Origin: Peptoniphilus obesi ph1
Lineage (GTDB): Bacteria > Bacillota > Clostridia > Tissierellales > Peptoniphilaceae
Direction of reading: 5' to 3'
Assembly: GCF_000311865.1 (NCBI RefSeq)
Contig: NZ_HE978580.1
Coordinates: forward strand, 749,425 to 813,424
Length of the DNA: 64,000 bases
Shown: piece by piece, positions 1-8,239 of the stretch
Layout: every line of letters starts with the position of its first letter
Numbering within the stretch: the stretch's first letter is position 1
Position numbers and translations under genes: made by a program
Notes under the pieces: model-generated
What the model was told of the DNA's origin: nothing
Databases searched by the model: none
What the model saw: only the letters and a program-made list of their open reading frames with translations

Positions 1-723
1 ATGTTTATGGAATTTAATTTGTTTTAAATCAAGCTTAAATTCTCTTTCTGATTTCATTAAGTTGTAAGTTACTAATATAGCAGATACAGTTTGTGCAACA
101 AGTGTAGCTATACCTACTCCAAGAACTGATAGCTTAAATATAATTACAAAAACTAAGTCTAGAATTATATTTATTGCTGCTGCTACGCACAAAAAGTTAA
201 AAGGTCTTCTAGAGTCTCCAATAGATCTTAGAATACCTGATCCCATATTAAAAACCAAAATCGGTGTCATTCCTAAAAATAAAATTCTCATATATACAGT
301 AGCATGTGTAAGAATTTCATCTGGAGTGTTTAGAAAACCAAGTATTGTCGGTGCGACTAAGACACCTATAATCGATATAATTATACCTCCGACAATAGCA
401 ATAGCATAAGAAGTGTGAACAGCATCTTGGATTTCTTCTCTGTCTCCCTTTCCATAGACTTGAGCCACAACTACCGATGCACCAGTTGTTAAACCTAAAA
501 ATAATCCTATTAGTAAATTCGATAAAGCACCCGATGCTCCAACTGCAGCCATAGGGTTTTTGCCTGCAAATTTACCAACAATCATAAGGTCGGCAGTATT
601 ATAAAATTGTTGTAGTAAACTAGATAATAAAAGTGGTATAGAAAATATTACAAGACCTTGTAAAATTGAACCTTCGGTTAAATTTACTTCGCCACTGCTT
701 GCTTTTTTTAATTTGACTTTCAT
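1..723 (-). CDS. MATE family multidrug/cation antiporter, N-terminal part (truncated by window edge)
   Basis: The reading frame runs from an ATG at 723 leftwards to base 1 without a stop, giving about 241 residues of a protein whose C-terminal half lies outside the window. The N-terminus (MKVKLKKASSGEVNLTEGSI) followed by a helix that reads SIPLLLSSLLQQFYNTADLM is typical of MATE exporters, as is the G-A-S-G-A-L-S-N segment in the next helix. Such proteins export drugs or organic cations using Na+ or H+ gradients across the cytoplasmic membrane. The start is supported by GGAGGTG five bases upstream. The gene diverges from the lipoprotein gene at 886. Confidence 0.85.
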   Translation of the reverse strand, partial: MKVKLKKASSGEVNLTEGSILQGLVIFSIPLLLSSLLQQFYNTADLMIVGKFAGKNPMAAVGASGALSNLLIGLFLGLTTGASVVVAQVYGKGDREEIQDAVHTSYAIAIVGGIIISIIGVLVAPTILGFLNTPDEILTHATVYMRILFLGMTPILVFNMGSGILRSIGDSRRPFNFLCVAAAINIILDLVFVIIFKLSVLGVGIATLVAQTVSAILVTYNLMKSEREFKLDLKQIKFHKH

Positions 724-885
724 TAACACACCTCCAAAACTATTCATCTATATATCTTATCAAATAAAGTGGTAAAATTTCTATTTTTTAATAAAATTTT
801 CCCTCAAGTATACAATATTTAGCTTAAATATATACTATAATATAATTAATATAGTACAAAAATTTTACATAATATAGGAGAAAAA

Positions 886-1941
886 ATGAAAAAATTAAAA
901 ATTATTTTTACAATCTTAATTATCAGCTTGCTTTGTGCTTGTTCTAGTTCAAATAACCAAGCAACAAATCAAGAAAAAAAAGTAGTTGAAGAAAAAGTAT
1001 TTTATTCAAGCTTAGACGGCAAAGAAGTCAAAGAAGAAGACCTTGATAGACCAATTTTTGCAATTATGTTTGATAACCACCCAGATGCAAGACCTCAATC
1101 AAGCATAGAAGATGCAGAAATAATCTATGAATATAAAGTTGAAGGAGAATTTACAAGATTTTTGGGTCTTTTCCAAAGAAATGAAGCTAGTGTTATAGGA
1201 CCGATAAGGTCTGCTAGACCTTATTTTGTAAACACAGCAAAAGAATATGATGCAATTTATGTTCACTGGGGTGGTTCAGAAGCTGGCTATGACCAAATAA
1301 AAGTAGATGGGGTAAATGATATAGACGGTATAGCCTACGAAGGCTCAACTTTTTATAGAAATAAGGAAGTTAATAAAAAAAGACCTCATGATGGTTATTC
1401 ATCTTATGACTTATTGTTTGATAGGGCAAAAGAATTGTCTTACCTAGATGGTATAAAAAATGGTGAATATTTTAAATTTGATACTAACAAGGACCTAGCA
1501 GATTTAAAGAAACAAATGCAAGATACTCCTTGTGATGATTTAAAAATTAATTTCTTCCCTAGCTACAATACAGACTTTGTATATGATAAGGAAAAAGGAA
1601 TGTATCTTGTTGTAGTTAATGGGGAAAATTTAATCGATGAAGCTAGCAATAATGATATTTTTGCAAGTAACATAATTGTACAATTTGCAAATTCAAAGGT
1701 TGCTGGACCAAATGGAACTTTAAAAATTGATAATATTGGACAAGGCAGCGGAAAACTTATAAGTGATGGAAAGATTATAGATATAAAATGGGAAAAAGCT
1801 GATGAAAATTCAAAAACAAAATTTTATACTCTAGATGATAAGGAAATCATACTTAAGCCAGGTAAAACTTTTATAGAAACAACAGATGCAGAAGAAGATC
1901 TTGAAATTCTACCTCTTAGCCCTGACCAAAAAGAAGAATAA
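886..1941 (+). CDS. DUF3048 (YerB-like) lipoprotein
   Basis: The 351-residue protein starts with a lysine-rich signal peptide and an L-C-A-C lipobox (Cys at about residue 19), so it should be lipid-anchored outside the membrane. A Ser/Asn/Gln linker follows, then the DUF3048 core: 'FAIMFDNHPDARPQSSI', 'EFTRFLGLFQ' and 'GPIRSARPYFV', and a C-terminal domain with 'DIKWEKADENSKTKFYTLDD'. The family is related to B. subtilis YerB; its biochemical role is unknown to me. AGGAGA lies just upstream of the ATG. It is monocistronic, closed by a strong hairpin shared with the convergent coaX-like gene. Confidence 0.85.
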   Translation: MKKLKIIFTILIISLLCACSSSNNQATNQEKKVVEEKVFYSSLDGKEVKEEDLDRPIFAIMFDNHPDARPQSSIEDAEIIYEYKVEGEFTRFLGLFQRNEASVIGPIRSARPYFVNTAKEYDAIYVHWGGSEAGYDQIKVDGVNDIDGIAYEGSTFYRNKEVNKKRPHDGYSSYDLLFDRAKELSYLDGIKNGEYFKFDTNKDLADLKKQMQDTPCDDLKINFFPSYNTDFVYDKEKGMYLVVVNGENLIDEASNNDIFASNIIVQFANSKVAGPNGTLKIDNIGQGSGKLISDGKIIDIKWEKADENSKTKFYTLDDKEIILKPGKTFIETTDAEEDLEILPLSPDQKEE

Positions 1942-2020
1942 GTTGATTTCTGAATATAAAAAATATAGCAAGACTTTTATAAATCAGCTTGCTATATAAG
2001 TTAGAAATTTTAAATTAAGA

Positions 2021-2051
2021 AACCGGTATAGAAAAAATCTATACCGGTTTT
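2021..2051. terminator. Bidirectional intrinsic terminator
   Basis: Perfect inverted repeat: arm AACCGGTATAGA, A-rich loop, arm TCTATACCGGTT, flanked by T-rich sequence on the right and A-rich sequence on the left. It sits between the convergent DUF3048 lipoprotein and coaX-like genes, so it can end both transcripts. Confidence 0.85.
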
Positions 2052-2052
2052 A

Positions 2053-2829
2053 TTATTTATTCTTGTTTATCTTATAGATAATATTTAATCCCTTTAGGTT
2101 TAAATTCTTATCAATTATTATTTTGTGATTAGTTTTCTTTGTTATAAGCTCTGCCTGACTACCTGTTGCTATTATATTTATCTCGTCTTTGTCAAAGCCT
2201 GTTTCACTTATAATTTTGTCTAAATTTCCATCGAAAATACTAAGATAGGAATTTATAAGACCAGATTGAATAGCTTTTACTGTTGTATTTCCAACAACAT
2301 CTTTTGTATATTCAATATCTACTTGAGGAAGTTTAGCAGAAAAATTTACGAGTGCATTTTTTGCCAAATTAATTCCTGGAAATATTAATCCGCCCTTAAA
2401 TTCTTTTCTATCTGTTATAAAATCAAATGTCATTATATGGTCAAGATTTGTAACAATTGCAGGTCCTCCATACAGGTTAACTGCTGCGACTGCATTGACT
2501 ATTCGGTCTGATCCTACTTCTTTTGGATTTTCACACTTAATGTTTAGACCAGTTTTTAATCCCACTCCAACCATATGAGCATCTATATTCAGATATTTTT
2601 TCAAAGTATTTTTCATAGTTAAGCCAAGTTCTGGCACGACTGATGAAATAATTACATCTTTTATACTAGATTTAGAAAAATCTTCTTCTAATAGAAGTTT
2701 CATAAGTATATATATTTCATCTTCTGAACTATTTATATCACTTTTTATTTTATAAGAATTTAATAATTTATCTTTATCAAAGATTCCAAAAAAAATATTT
2801 TTATTCGTTATGTTGACTGCTAGTAACAC
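2053..2829 (-). CDS. coaX: CoaX-like type III pantothenate kinase homologue with degenerate phosphate-binding motifs
   Basis: 258 residues, normal length for CoaX. The middle and C-terminus match the family well (VGLKTGLNIKCENPKEVGSDRIVNAVAAVNLYG in pieces, GGLIFPGI, AKLPQVDIE, VVGNTTVKAIQSG). GSDR keeps the Asp (residue 108) expected to contact pantothenate. Two motifs are eroded. The N-terminal D-x-G-N-T reads N-I-T-N-K (residues 6-10), and the second D-F-G-T-A-T-T reads N-L-D-H-I-M-T (128-134). Both normally bind ATP phosphates and metal. The start is GTG at 2829 with AGAGGTAAG upstream and overlaps the ECF-S gene end by 29 bases. It may be a catalytically dead or altered homologue; that is inference from motif loss. 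Confidence 0.8.
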   Translation of the reverse strand: MLLAVNITNKNIFFGIFDKDKLLNSYKIKSDINSSEDEIYILMKLLLEEDFSKSSIKDVIISSVVPELGLTMKNTLKKYLNIDAHMVGVGLKTGLNIKCENPKEVGSDRIVNAVAAVNLYGGPAIVTNLDHIMTFDFITDRKEFKGGLIFPGINLAKNALVNFSAKLPQVDIEYTKDVVGNTTVKAIQSGLINSYLSIFDGNLDKIISETGFDKDEINIIATGSQAELITKKTNHKIIIDKNLNLKGLNIIYKINKNK

Positions 2830-3571
2830 TCTTACCTCTACTTAAATTTACAGCGTTTACAACAGCTGTTGTAATTATTACACTTATTATCGCCTCAGGT
2901 ATACCTGATGTGACAACAACACTCATTACTGCTGCGCCTGCTTCTTCTAGTGGTCTTCCTACTATTTCTGCGTATTTAGCAGCATATAGAAAATAAATCC
3001 CACCCATTACAAAAATTGTATTGGTCATTGAACCTACAAATGCTCCAAGAGTTATAGCAAGGTTTGAATCTTTTCTGTTTAATAGATATACCATTACTAT
3101 TGCAATTATTAAAAGCACTACGTTAAGTGATATAGCTAAAACTGTAGATTCTCCTGAGCTTATGTTTTTAAATAATAAATAGCAAAGTAAAGCTATTATT
3201 ACTGCCCAAACTCCATAAGATAATTTTTTTGATTTTTGATAATCAATCTTGCTTGCTGCCTTGTAAACGTAGTAAGAAAATAAACCAATCAATATTCTTG
3301 GTAGAATTGATATTAATGGATTATAAAATACTACTGATATAGGTGTTGGTCTTGTTATTGCATTAAAAAGACTGGATAAACCAAAAATTAAACCTACTGC
3401 CATACCTACCACTGGTCCTTCAAGTATAGCCCCAATAATTACTGGGATGTGCATTGTAGTTGCACTAATAAAGCCTAGTGGTATAAATCCTAGTGGAGTC
3501 AATCCAAGTACAACTGTGATTGCTCCTAGCATTGATGCGATAACTAACTTTCTGTTTTTTTGTTTATTCAT
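2801..3571 (-). CDS. ECF transporter S component, pantothenate (PanT)-type
   Basis: A 257-residue integral membrane protein with about six hydrophobic segments. The N-terminal 'LGLTPLGFIPLGFISATTMH' followed by 'IPVIIGAILEGPVVGMAVGL' is characteristic of the S component that binds vitamin precursors in energy-coupling-factor importers, most like PanT. It would pair with EcfA/A'/T encoded elsewhere. The start is the ATG at 3571, since AGGAGGTAAAA precedes it; an in-frame upstream start at 3613 has no comparable site. It is directly upstream of, and overlaps, a CoaX homologue, which supports pantothenate as the substrate. Confidence 0.8.
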   Translation of the reverse strand: MNKQKNRKLVIASMLGAITVVLGLTPLGFIPLGFISATTMHIPVIIGAILEGPVVGMAVGLIFGLSSLFNAITRPTPISVVFYNPLISILPRILIGLFSYYVYKAASKIDYQKSKKLSYGVWAVIIALLCYLLFKNISSGESTVLAISLNVVLLIIAIVMVYLLNRKDSNLAITLGAFVGSMTNTIFVMGGIYFLYAAKYAEIVGRPLEEAGAAVMSVVVTSGIPEAIISVIITTAVVNAVNLSRGKSVTSSQHNE

Positions 3572-3628
3572 TTTTACCTCCTGATAGAGTTCTTTTAAAA
3601 AGATACCCTTCAATATAAACTACGTTTT

Positions 3629-4594
3629 TTATTTTATATCATTATAGGAGATAAGTCCATAAGAAGAATTAGAAGAATATATAGCATTTGCTATAGCTCT
3701 TGATACGGCCTTTGCAGCTAGTGATCCAACTAAGGATATATCTGCATCTACTTTATTTGTTGCCATAGAAAAAATTGTATCGCCATCAAACATTGTATGA
3801 ACAGGTATTATACTTCTTGCATAGCCATCATGGGCCATTTGAGCTACCTTGTTTGCATTTGCCTTAGTTAGTCTTGCATTGGTTGCGACAATTGATATTG
3901 TTGTGTTTGTGGACCTGTTAAAGGCATTATAATCACTATTTTTTTCTTCATATAATTTCATTGTATCTAAAAACTTTTTATTTTCTTTATCATAAGGAGC
4001 TGCAATTAATTTTCCTGCTTCGTGGTCAAATATATCTCCAAAAGCATTAAGACTTGTTATAGCTGCAACTTTTAAATCCCCAAGGCTAATAGATGCTTGG
4101 CCCAGTCCTGATTTTATAGCATAATCATTGCCAAGAATTTTTGCTACACTTGCTCCTGTTCCTGCTCCAACAAGTCCCATTGACTTGTCTTCATTTTTTG
4201 CATTTTTTGCAGCTTCATATCCCATTTTAAAATCTGGTCTTACAAATGGATTTCCAACAGATAAATCAAAAATAACTGCCCCAACAACTATTGGAACCTT
4301 GCAAACTGTAACATCCATTCCTATATCTTTTTCTTCTAGATATTTCATAACCCCTGATGCTGCATCAAGTCCGTAGGCTGATCCACCAGCTAGCATTACT
4401 CCATGCACTTTTTCTACTAGGTTTTCTGCTTTTAATAAATCAGTCTCTCTTGTTCCTGGAGCTGATCCTCTTACATCAACTCCGCAAACTGCTCCTTCTT
4501 CACAAACAGCAAGGCTAACACCTGTAAGGGCACTATCATCTGTATAGTGCCCTAATTTTATCCCTTCTATATCTGTTAAATAACCTGAATACAT
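3629..4594 (-). CDS. P1 family peptidase (DmpA/BapA-type N-terminal nucleophile hydrolase)
   Basis: 321 residues with the family's glycine-rich landmarks: 'GVDVRGSAPGTRETDLL', 'HGVMLAGGSAYGLDAASGV', 'VGAGTGASVAKILG' and 'NTTISIVATNARLTKANANK'. The N-T-T segment (about residues 230-232) is where family members autocleave to expose the Ser/Thr nucleophile. Known relatives are L-aminopeptidase/D-esterases, beta-aminopeptidases and nylon oligomer hydrolases, so substrate cannot be fixed from sequence. The start ATG overlaps the stop of the upstream DJ-1 gene by one base (TAATG), which indicates translational coupling. It lies in an operon with pantothenate-type functions, where a beta-alanyl substrate is a reasonable guess. 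Confidence 0.85.
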   Translation of the reverse strand: MYSGYLTDIEGIKLGHYTDDSALTGVSLAVCEEGAVCGVDVRGSAPGTRETDLLKAENLVEKVHGVMLAGGSAYGLDAASGVMKYLEEKDIGMDVTVCKVPIVVGAVIFDLSVGNPFVRPDFKMGYEAAKNAKNEDKSMGLVGAGTGASVAKILGNDYAIKSGLGQASISLGDLKVAAITSLNAFGDIFDHEAGKLIAAPYDKENKKFLDTMKLYEEKNSDYNAFNRSTNTTISIVATNARLTKANANKVAQMAHDGYARSIIPVHTMFDGDTIFSMATNKVDADISLVGSLAAKAVSRAIANAIYSSNSSYGLISYNDIK

Positions 4595-5178
4595 TATTTT
4601 ATTTTACCTTCCTTTATAAAATCTACTAAGTTTACAAATAAAGTAGATTTTTTAACTTCTTCTGCCACACCTTCACCCTTAAATAATTTAATTAATTCAA
4701 AAGCAAGAACTTGGGCAAAGGATGGTCCCATAGCTGTAATCATATTTTCATCAAAAACTACTGGCTCATCTAGTCTATCTTGTACTGATAAGTTTTGTTC
4801 AAATCCTGGAAAACAAGTAAATTTTTTATTTTTTAATAACTCAGCCTTATCTAAAACTATTGGACCTGCACAAATTGCAGCAACGTATTTATCTTCTTTT
4901 AGATACATTTCAGCTGCTTCGACAATTTTTTCATCTTTTGCAAGATTTGTTGCACCTGGAAGTCCACCAGGAATATAAAGTCCCTTGTAATCTTCAAAAT
5001 TAATTTCGATAAAAGTCTTATCAGCTAGAACTTTTACTCCATGAGCTGATTTAACAACATTGTTATCAGATATACTTACTAGATCAACATCTAGTTCTGC
5101 CCTTCTTAAATAATCAGCAACTGTAAGTGCCTCTATATCTTCAAATCCATCTGCTAATAATATTAATAGATCTTTCAT
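4594..5178 (-). CDS. DJ-1/PfpI family protein (YajL/ThiJ-like)
   Basis: 194 residues with the DJ-1 fold landmarks: 'LADGFEDIEALTVADYLRRA' with the conserved Glu, 'YIPGGLPGATNL', and the nucleophile elbow 'VAAICAGPIVLDKAELL' with the reactive Cys. Members act in protein/nucleotide deglycation or oxidative stress, and some bacterial members are of unknown role. The ATG at 5178 is chosen because GAGGGGAT lies upstream; a start 15 codons earlier is inside the intergenic gap next to proC. It is 13 bases after proC and overlaps the next gene, so it is part of the same operon. Confidence 0.85.
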   Translation of the reverse strand: MKDLLILLADGFEDIEALTVADYLRRAELDVDLVSISDNNVVKSAHGVKVLADKTFIEINFEDYKGLYIPGGLPGATNLAKDEKIVEAAEMYLKEDKYVAAICAGPIVLDKAELLKNKKFTCFPGFEQNLSVQDRLDEPVVFDENMITAMGPSFAQVLAFELIKLFKGEGVAEEVKKSTLFVNLVDFIKEGKIK

Positions 5179-5191
5179 ATGTAATCCCCTC

Positions 5192-5974
5192 TCACATTTT
5201 TCTATACTTATCAGAAACTGCATCTATTGCATCCATTATAGCCGCCCTAAATCCATGATTTTCTAAGCTTTTTAAACCTTCTATTGAAGTTCCTGCAGGA
5301 GAAGTAACATCGTCTTTTAATTTTGCTGGATGATCTTTTGTTTTTAGTAAAAGTTCAGCAGAACCCTTAACTGTTTGAGCTATATATTCATAGCTATCTT
5401 TTCTTTTCATACCATTTTTTACAGCAGCATCAGATGCAGCCTCTATAAACATATAAATATAAGTTGGTAAAGAGCCACAAATTGCTGTAAAAGCAGCAAA
5501 ATTATCTTCTGGAAGTTTAGCAACCTTGCCAAAATAAGAAAATATTTCTAATATGTCATCAGTTTCCTCTTTGCTTACCTTATCATTTGGACAAATTGCA
5601 CTCATAGCTTCTTTAACAAGTGCAGGTGTATTAGACATGCTCATTACATACTTCCTGTTAGGATAAATTTCTTCAAGCTTATTCATTGTATACCCTGCAG
5701 CTATGGAAATAATAACAGAATCTTCATTTAAATAATCATAAATTTCACTTGCTATTAGTGGATAATTTATTGGTTTTACACAAACTATTATATATTTTGC
5801 TTCTTGTGCAAGTTTTGCATTTGATTCTGCTATCTCAACATTTTTATACTTCCTATATTTTTGTAAAACACCTTTCGATCTATTTGATATTATTATTTCT
5901 TTATCACTATCTATCAAAGACTCTGTAATTGCTGCTCCTATATTTCCTATTCCAATTATTCCTATTTTATCCAT
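5192..5974 (-). CDS. proC: Pyrroline-5-carboxylate reductase
   Basis: 260 residues. The N-terminal Rossmann motif 'KIGIIGIGNIGAAI' binds NAD(P)H, and the C-terminal dimerisation domain carries 'LPTYIYMFIEAASDAAVKNG' and 'DDVTSPAGTSIEGLKSLE', the ProC signature. It reduces 1-pyrroline-5-carboxylate to L-proline in the cytoplasm. Start at 5974 is supported by GGGGGAT three bases upstream. It is first in the operon with DJ-1, P1 peptidase, ECF-S and CoaX-like genes. HypD, encoded 4 kb away, produces P5C from hydroxyproline, so this reductase could complete conversion of hydroxyproline to proline; that link is inference. Confidence 0.92.
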   Translation of the reverse strand: MDKIGIIGIGNIGAAITESLIDSDKEIIISNRSKGVLQKYRKYKNVEIAESNAKLAQEAKYIIVCVKPINYPLIASEIYDYLNEDSVIISIAAGYTMNKLEEIYPNRKYVMSMSNTPALVKEAMSAICPNDKVSKEETDDILEIFSYFGKVAKLPEDNFAAFTAICGSLPTYIYMFIEAASDAAVKNGMKRKDSYEYIAQTVKGSAELLLKTKDHPAKLKDDVTSPAGTSIEGLKSLENHGFRAAIMDAIDAVSDKYRKM

Positions 5975-6084
5975 TCTATCCCCCATAAGACTTATTTTTT
6001 AGCTATTCTTACACCTTATTATATATAATAATATGCTTTTTTAAAATAATTTAATGTGATATATTGGTTGTAGTTGGTGGTTAG

Positions 6085-6651
6085 ATGAAGAAAATATCGT
6101 ATTTAGATTTATTTATTACTTTTTTTAAAATTAATTCAGTAACCTTTGGCGGAGGCTATACAATTGTTACTGTTGTAAAAGATGTTTTTGTTAATCAAAA
6201 AAAAATATTAGACAATGATGAGATGATTGATATACTTGCCCTTGCGCAAGGTGGACCAGGAGCAATGGCAATCTCAACATCAATCTTAACAGGTTACAGA
6301 TTAAGAGGCCCTATTGGTGCCCTAGTAGCACTACTTGCCTCAGCTCTTCCATGTCTTATAATACTATCCTTAGTGGCAATTTTTTATAGCAAGTTCAGAC
6401 AAAACTTTTTTGTAAGTTCAGCACTTGATGGCATATCTGGTATGGTTTCAGCTGCACTTTTACTTACTGTTTTTAATATGGGGAAAAATTCTTATAAAAA
6501 ATATCCAATATTTACTGTAATAATGGTCCTTTTAATTTTCATTTTAGGATATTTCCTAAATGTTAAAACTTCCTACTTAATAATTTTATGTGCACTTTCA
6601 GGTATTATAGTATTTTATATAGCAAATAGGGGTAACAAAAATGTTGACTGA
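6085..6651 (+). CDS. Chromate transporter (CHR) family subunit, first half
   Basis: 188-residue membrane protein with the CHR signature 'FFKINSVTFGGGYTIVTVV' near the N-terminus and 'LAQGGPGAMAISTSILTGYRLRG' in the middle, and about five to six hydrophobic segments. Short CHR proteins occur as pairs encoded by adjacent genes, each equal to half of a full ChrA. Whether it carries chromate, sulfate or another anion is not determined. It overlaps the next CHR gene by 11 bases, indicating coupled expression. It diverges from the proC operon. Confidence 0.85.
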   Translation: MKKISYLDLFITFFKINSVTFGGGYTIVTVVKDVFVNQKKILDNDEMIDILALAQGGPGAMAISTSILTGYRLRGPIGALVALLASALPCLIILSLVAIFYSKFRQNFFVSSALDGISGMVSAALLLTVFNMGKNSYKKYPIFTVIMVLLIFILGYFLNVKTSYLIILCALSGIIVFYIANRGNKNVD

Positions 6652-7210
6652 ATTATTTAATCTGTATCTTATATTTTTAAAAATTGGAGCACTTTCCTTT
6701 GGTGGAGGTTATGCATCAATTCCACTAATTGAAAAGTACATAGTTGAGCAAAATGGATGGATAACAAGGCTTGAATTTCGTGATTTAGTTTCTATATCAC
6801 AAATGACACCAGGTCCTATTGCAATAAATTCTGCAACCTTTGTTGGACAAAAAGTTAACGGGCTAATTGGTTCTATTGTTGCAACTCTTGGCTTTGTAAC
6901 TCCTCAACTAATACTTATGATGCTTCTTGGATATTTTTTATTTACAAAAAATAAAAAGTTTAAGGTCCTAGACTGGATGTTAAATGGAATAAAGGCAGGT
7001 ATAGTTTCTTTAATATTTATTTCTGCTATCGACCTTATAAAGACCAGTGTTTTCCCAAAGGGTTTTGCTCTAAATTCTATAAATATATCTGCCCTAATAT
7101 GCTTTTTGCTTGGTATAATTATGTATATGAAAAAATTTAGTCTATTTAGGATGATATTTACTGGAATAGTTTTGGGTATAGTTTTGAACTTAGCTTTTAT
7201 TTATATTTAG
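6641..7210 (+). CDS. Chromate transporter (CHR) family subunit, second half
   Basis: 189-residue partner of the preceding gene, with 'FLKIGALSFGGGYASIPLIE' and 'ISQMTPGPIAINSATFVGQK'. Both are the CHR repeats expected in the other half of the bidomain transporter. Hydrophobic segments run to the C-terminus. It starts within the end of the first CHR gene and is followed nine bases later by a DUF975 membrane protein gene, so the three are probably cotranscribed. Role as an anion transporter is family knowledge; substrate is open. Confidence 0.85.
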   Translation: MLTELFNLYLIFLKIGALSFGGGYASIPLIEKYIVEQNGWITRLEFRDLVSISQMTPGPIAINSATFVGQKVNGLIGSIVATLGFVTPQLILMMLLGYFLFTKNKKFKVLDWMLNGIKAGIVSLIFISAIDLIKTSVFPKGFALNSINISALICFLLGIIMYMKKFSLFRMIFTGIVLGIVLNLAFIYI

Positions 7211-7219
7211 GAGGAAGAT

Positions 7220-8095
7220 ATGTGGACAAGAGAAGTTTTAAAAAATAATGCTAAAGAATTTTTAAGAAAATATTTAAAAGTTGCAGTCCTAGTATGCCTT
7301 GTATACTTTGGACTTTCATCAATTTTTTCTACAGACTCAAGTTTTGTTACAATTAGAGAAAAAAATTCATATATACAAGAATATGAAGAAGAAAACAATG
7401 TTAAGTTTTCAGTAAGTCTTTATAATAATCAATTTTTACAAAGTGCAAAAAATGTATTTACTAAGGATGATATAGTTTTAAGTGATTGGATGTTAGGTCA
7501 ACATACCTTCTTATTATCCAAAAAAGCTTTTGCTGTTGTTTCTGTTATCTTTGCACTAGTGAATATATTTATTATGCTGCCGATGTCTGTCGGGCTAAAA
7601 AGATTTTTTATTAGGGGCTATAAATATGATGTTAAGTTTAATTATTTATTTTCTCCTTTTAAAGATGGAACTTGGAATAAGATTGTTGGAAAATTATTTT
7701 TAAAAAATATATATTTATTTCTATGGACCCTACTTTTGATAATTCCAGGAATTGTTAAATCCTACCAATATTATTTTGTAGAATATATTTTAGCAGAAAA
7801 TCCAGAAATGCCTTTATCTGATGCAATACAAATCAGTAAAGAAATGACCGATGATGATAAATTCAGTATTTTTGCACTAGAGATATCATTCTTTGGTTGG
7901 GCACTGCTTGCATCTTTATTATTAAATCTTGGTTTTATATTACTTAACCCTTATACCGAAGCAACTTATTCTTCTCTTTATATAACTAAGAAGGAAATAA
8001 TTAGAGAAAGATATGAAAATCTTGGTGGTTTTGTAGATCCTTTCTACACAGAAAATTATGCAGATTATTATGTTGAACATTTTCAAGAAGTTTAA
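7220..8095 (+). CDS. DUF975 family membrane protein
   Basis: 291 residues with several hydrophobic segments. Features typical of DUF975 are an N-terminal 'NAKEFLRKYLKVAVLVCLVY', the central 'PMSVGLKRFFIRGYKYD' and 'KNIYLFLWTLLLIIPGIVKS' followed by 'YYFVEYILAENPEMPLSDAI', and a Tyr/Phe-rich hydrophilic tail. The function is unknown. GGAGGAAGAT precedes the ATG, and the gene follows the CHR pair closely. Confidence 0.75.
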   Translation: MWTREVLKNNAKEFLRKYLKVAVLVCLVYFGLSSIFSTDSSFVTIREKNSYIQEYEEENNVKFSVSLYNNQFLQSAKNVFTKDDIVLSDWMLGQHTFLLSKKAFAVVSVIFALVNIFIMLPMSVGLKRFFIRGYKYDVKFNYLFSPFKDGTWNKIVGKLFLKNIYLFLWTLLLIIPGIVKSYQYYFVEYILAENPEMPLSDAIQISKEMTDDDKFSIFALEISFFGWALLASLLLNLGFILLNPYTEATYSSLYITKKEIIRERYENLGGFVDPFYTENYADYYVEHFQEV

Positions 8096-8200
8096 TAAAA
8101 TTATTTAATTTGTAAGTAAAATAGATTTTTATTAATACTATTTGTGAATTTTATACTTTAAAAAATAAAATACATTTAAATAGAATTTTAATCACAAAAA

Positions 8201-8228
8201 GGGAGATAGTAAAAACTATCCCCCTTAT
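8201..8228 (-). terminator. Intrinsic terminator of the AGCS symporter gene
   Basis: On the minus strand GGGGGATAG, a T-rich loop and CTATCTCCC form a stem with one mismatch, followed by TTTTTG. It lies just after the symporter stop codon at 8240. Confidence 0.75.
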
Positions 8229-8239
8229 TTTTATCTTAA

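Noticed and set aside
4128..4376. Plus-strand open frame inside the P1 peptidase gene
   Set aside because: Shadow of the conserved glycine/alanine-rich peptidase; low-complexity product.
6085..7210. Frameshifted single chrA gene
   Set aside because: Each half has its own start and complete CHR domain, and paired short CHR genes are a known arrangement.
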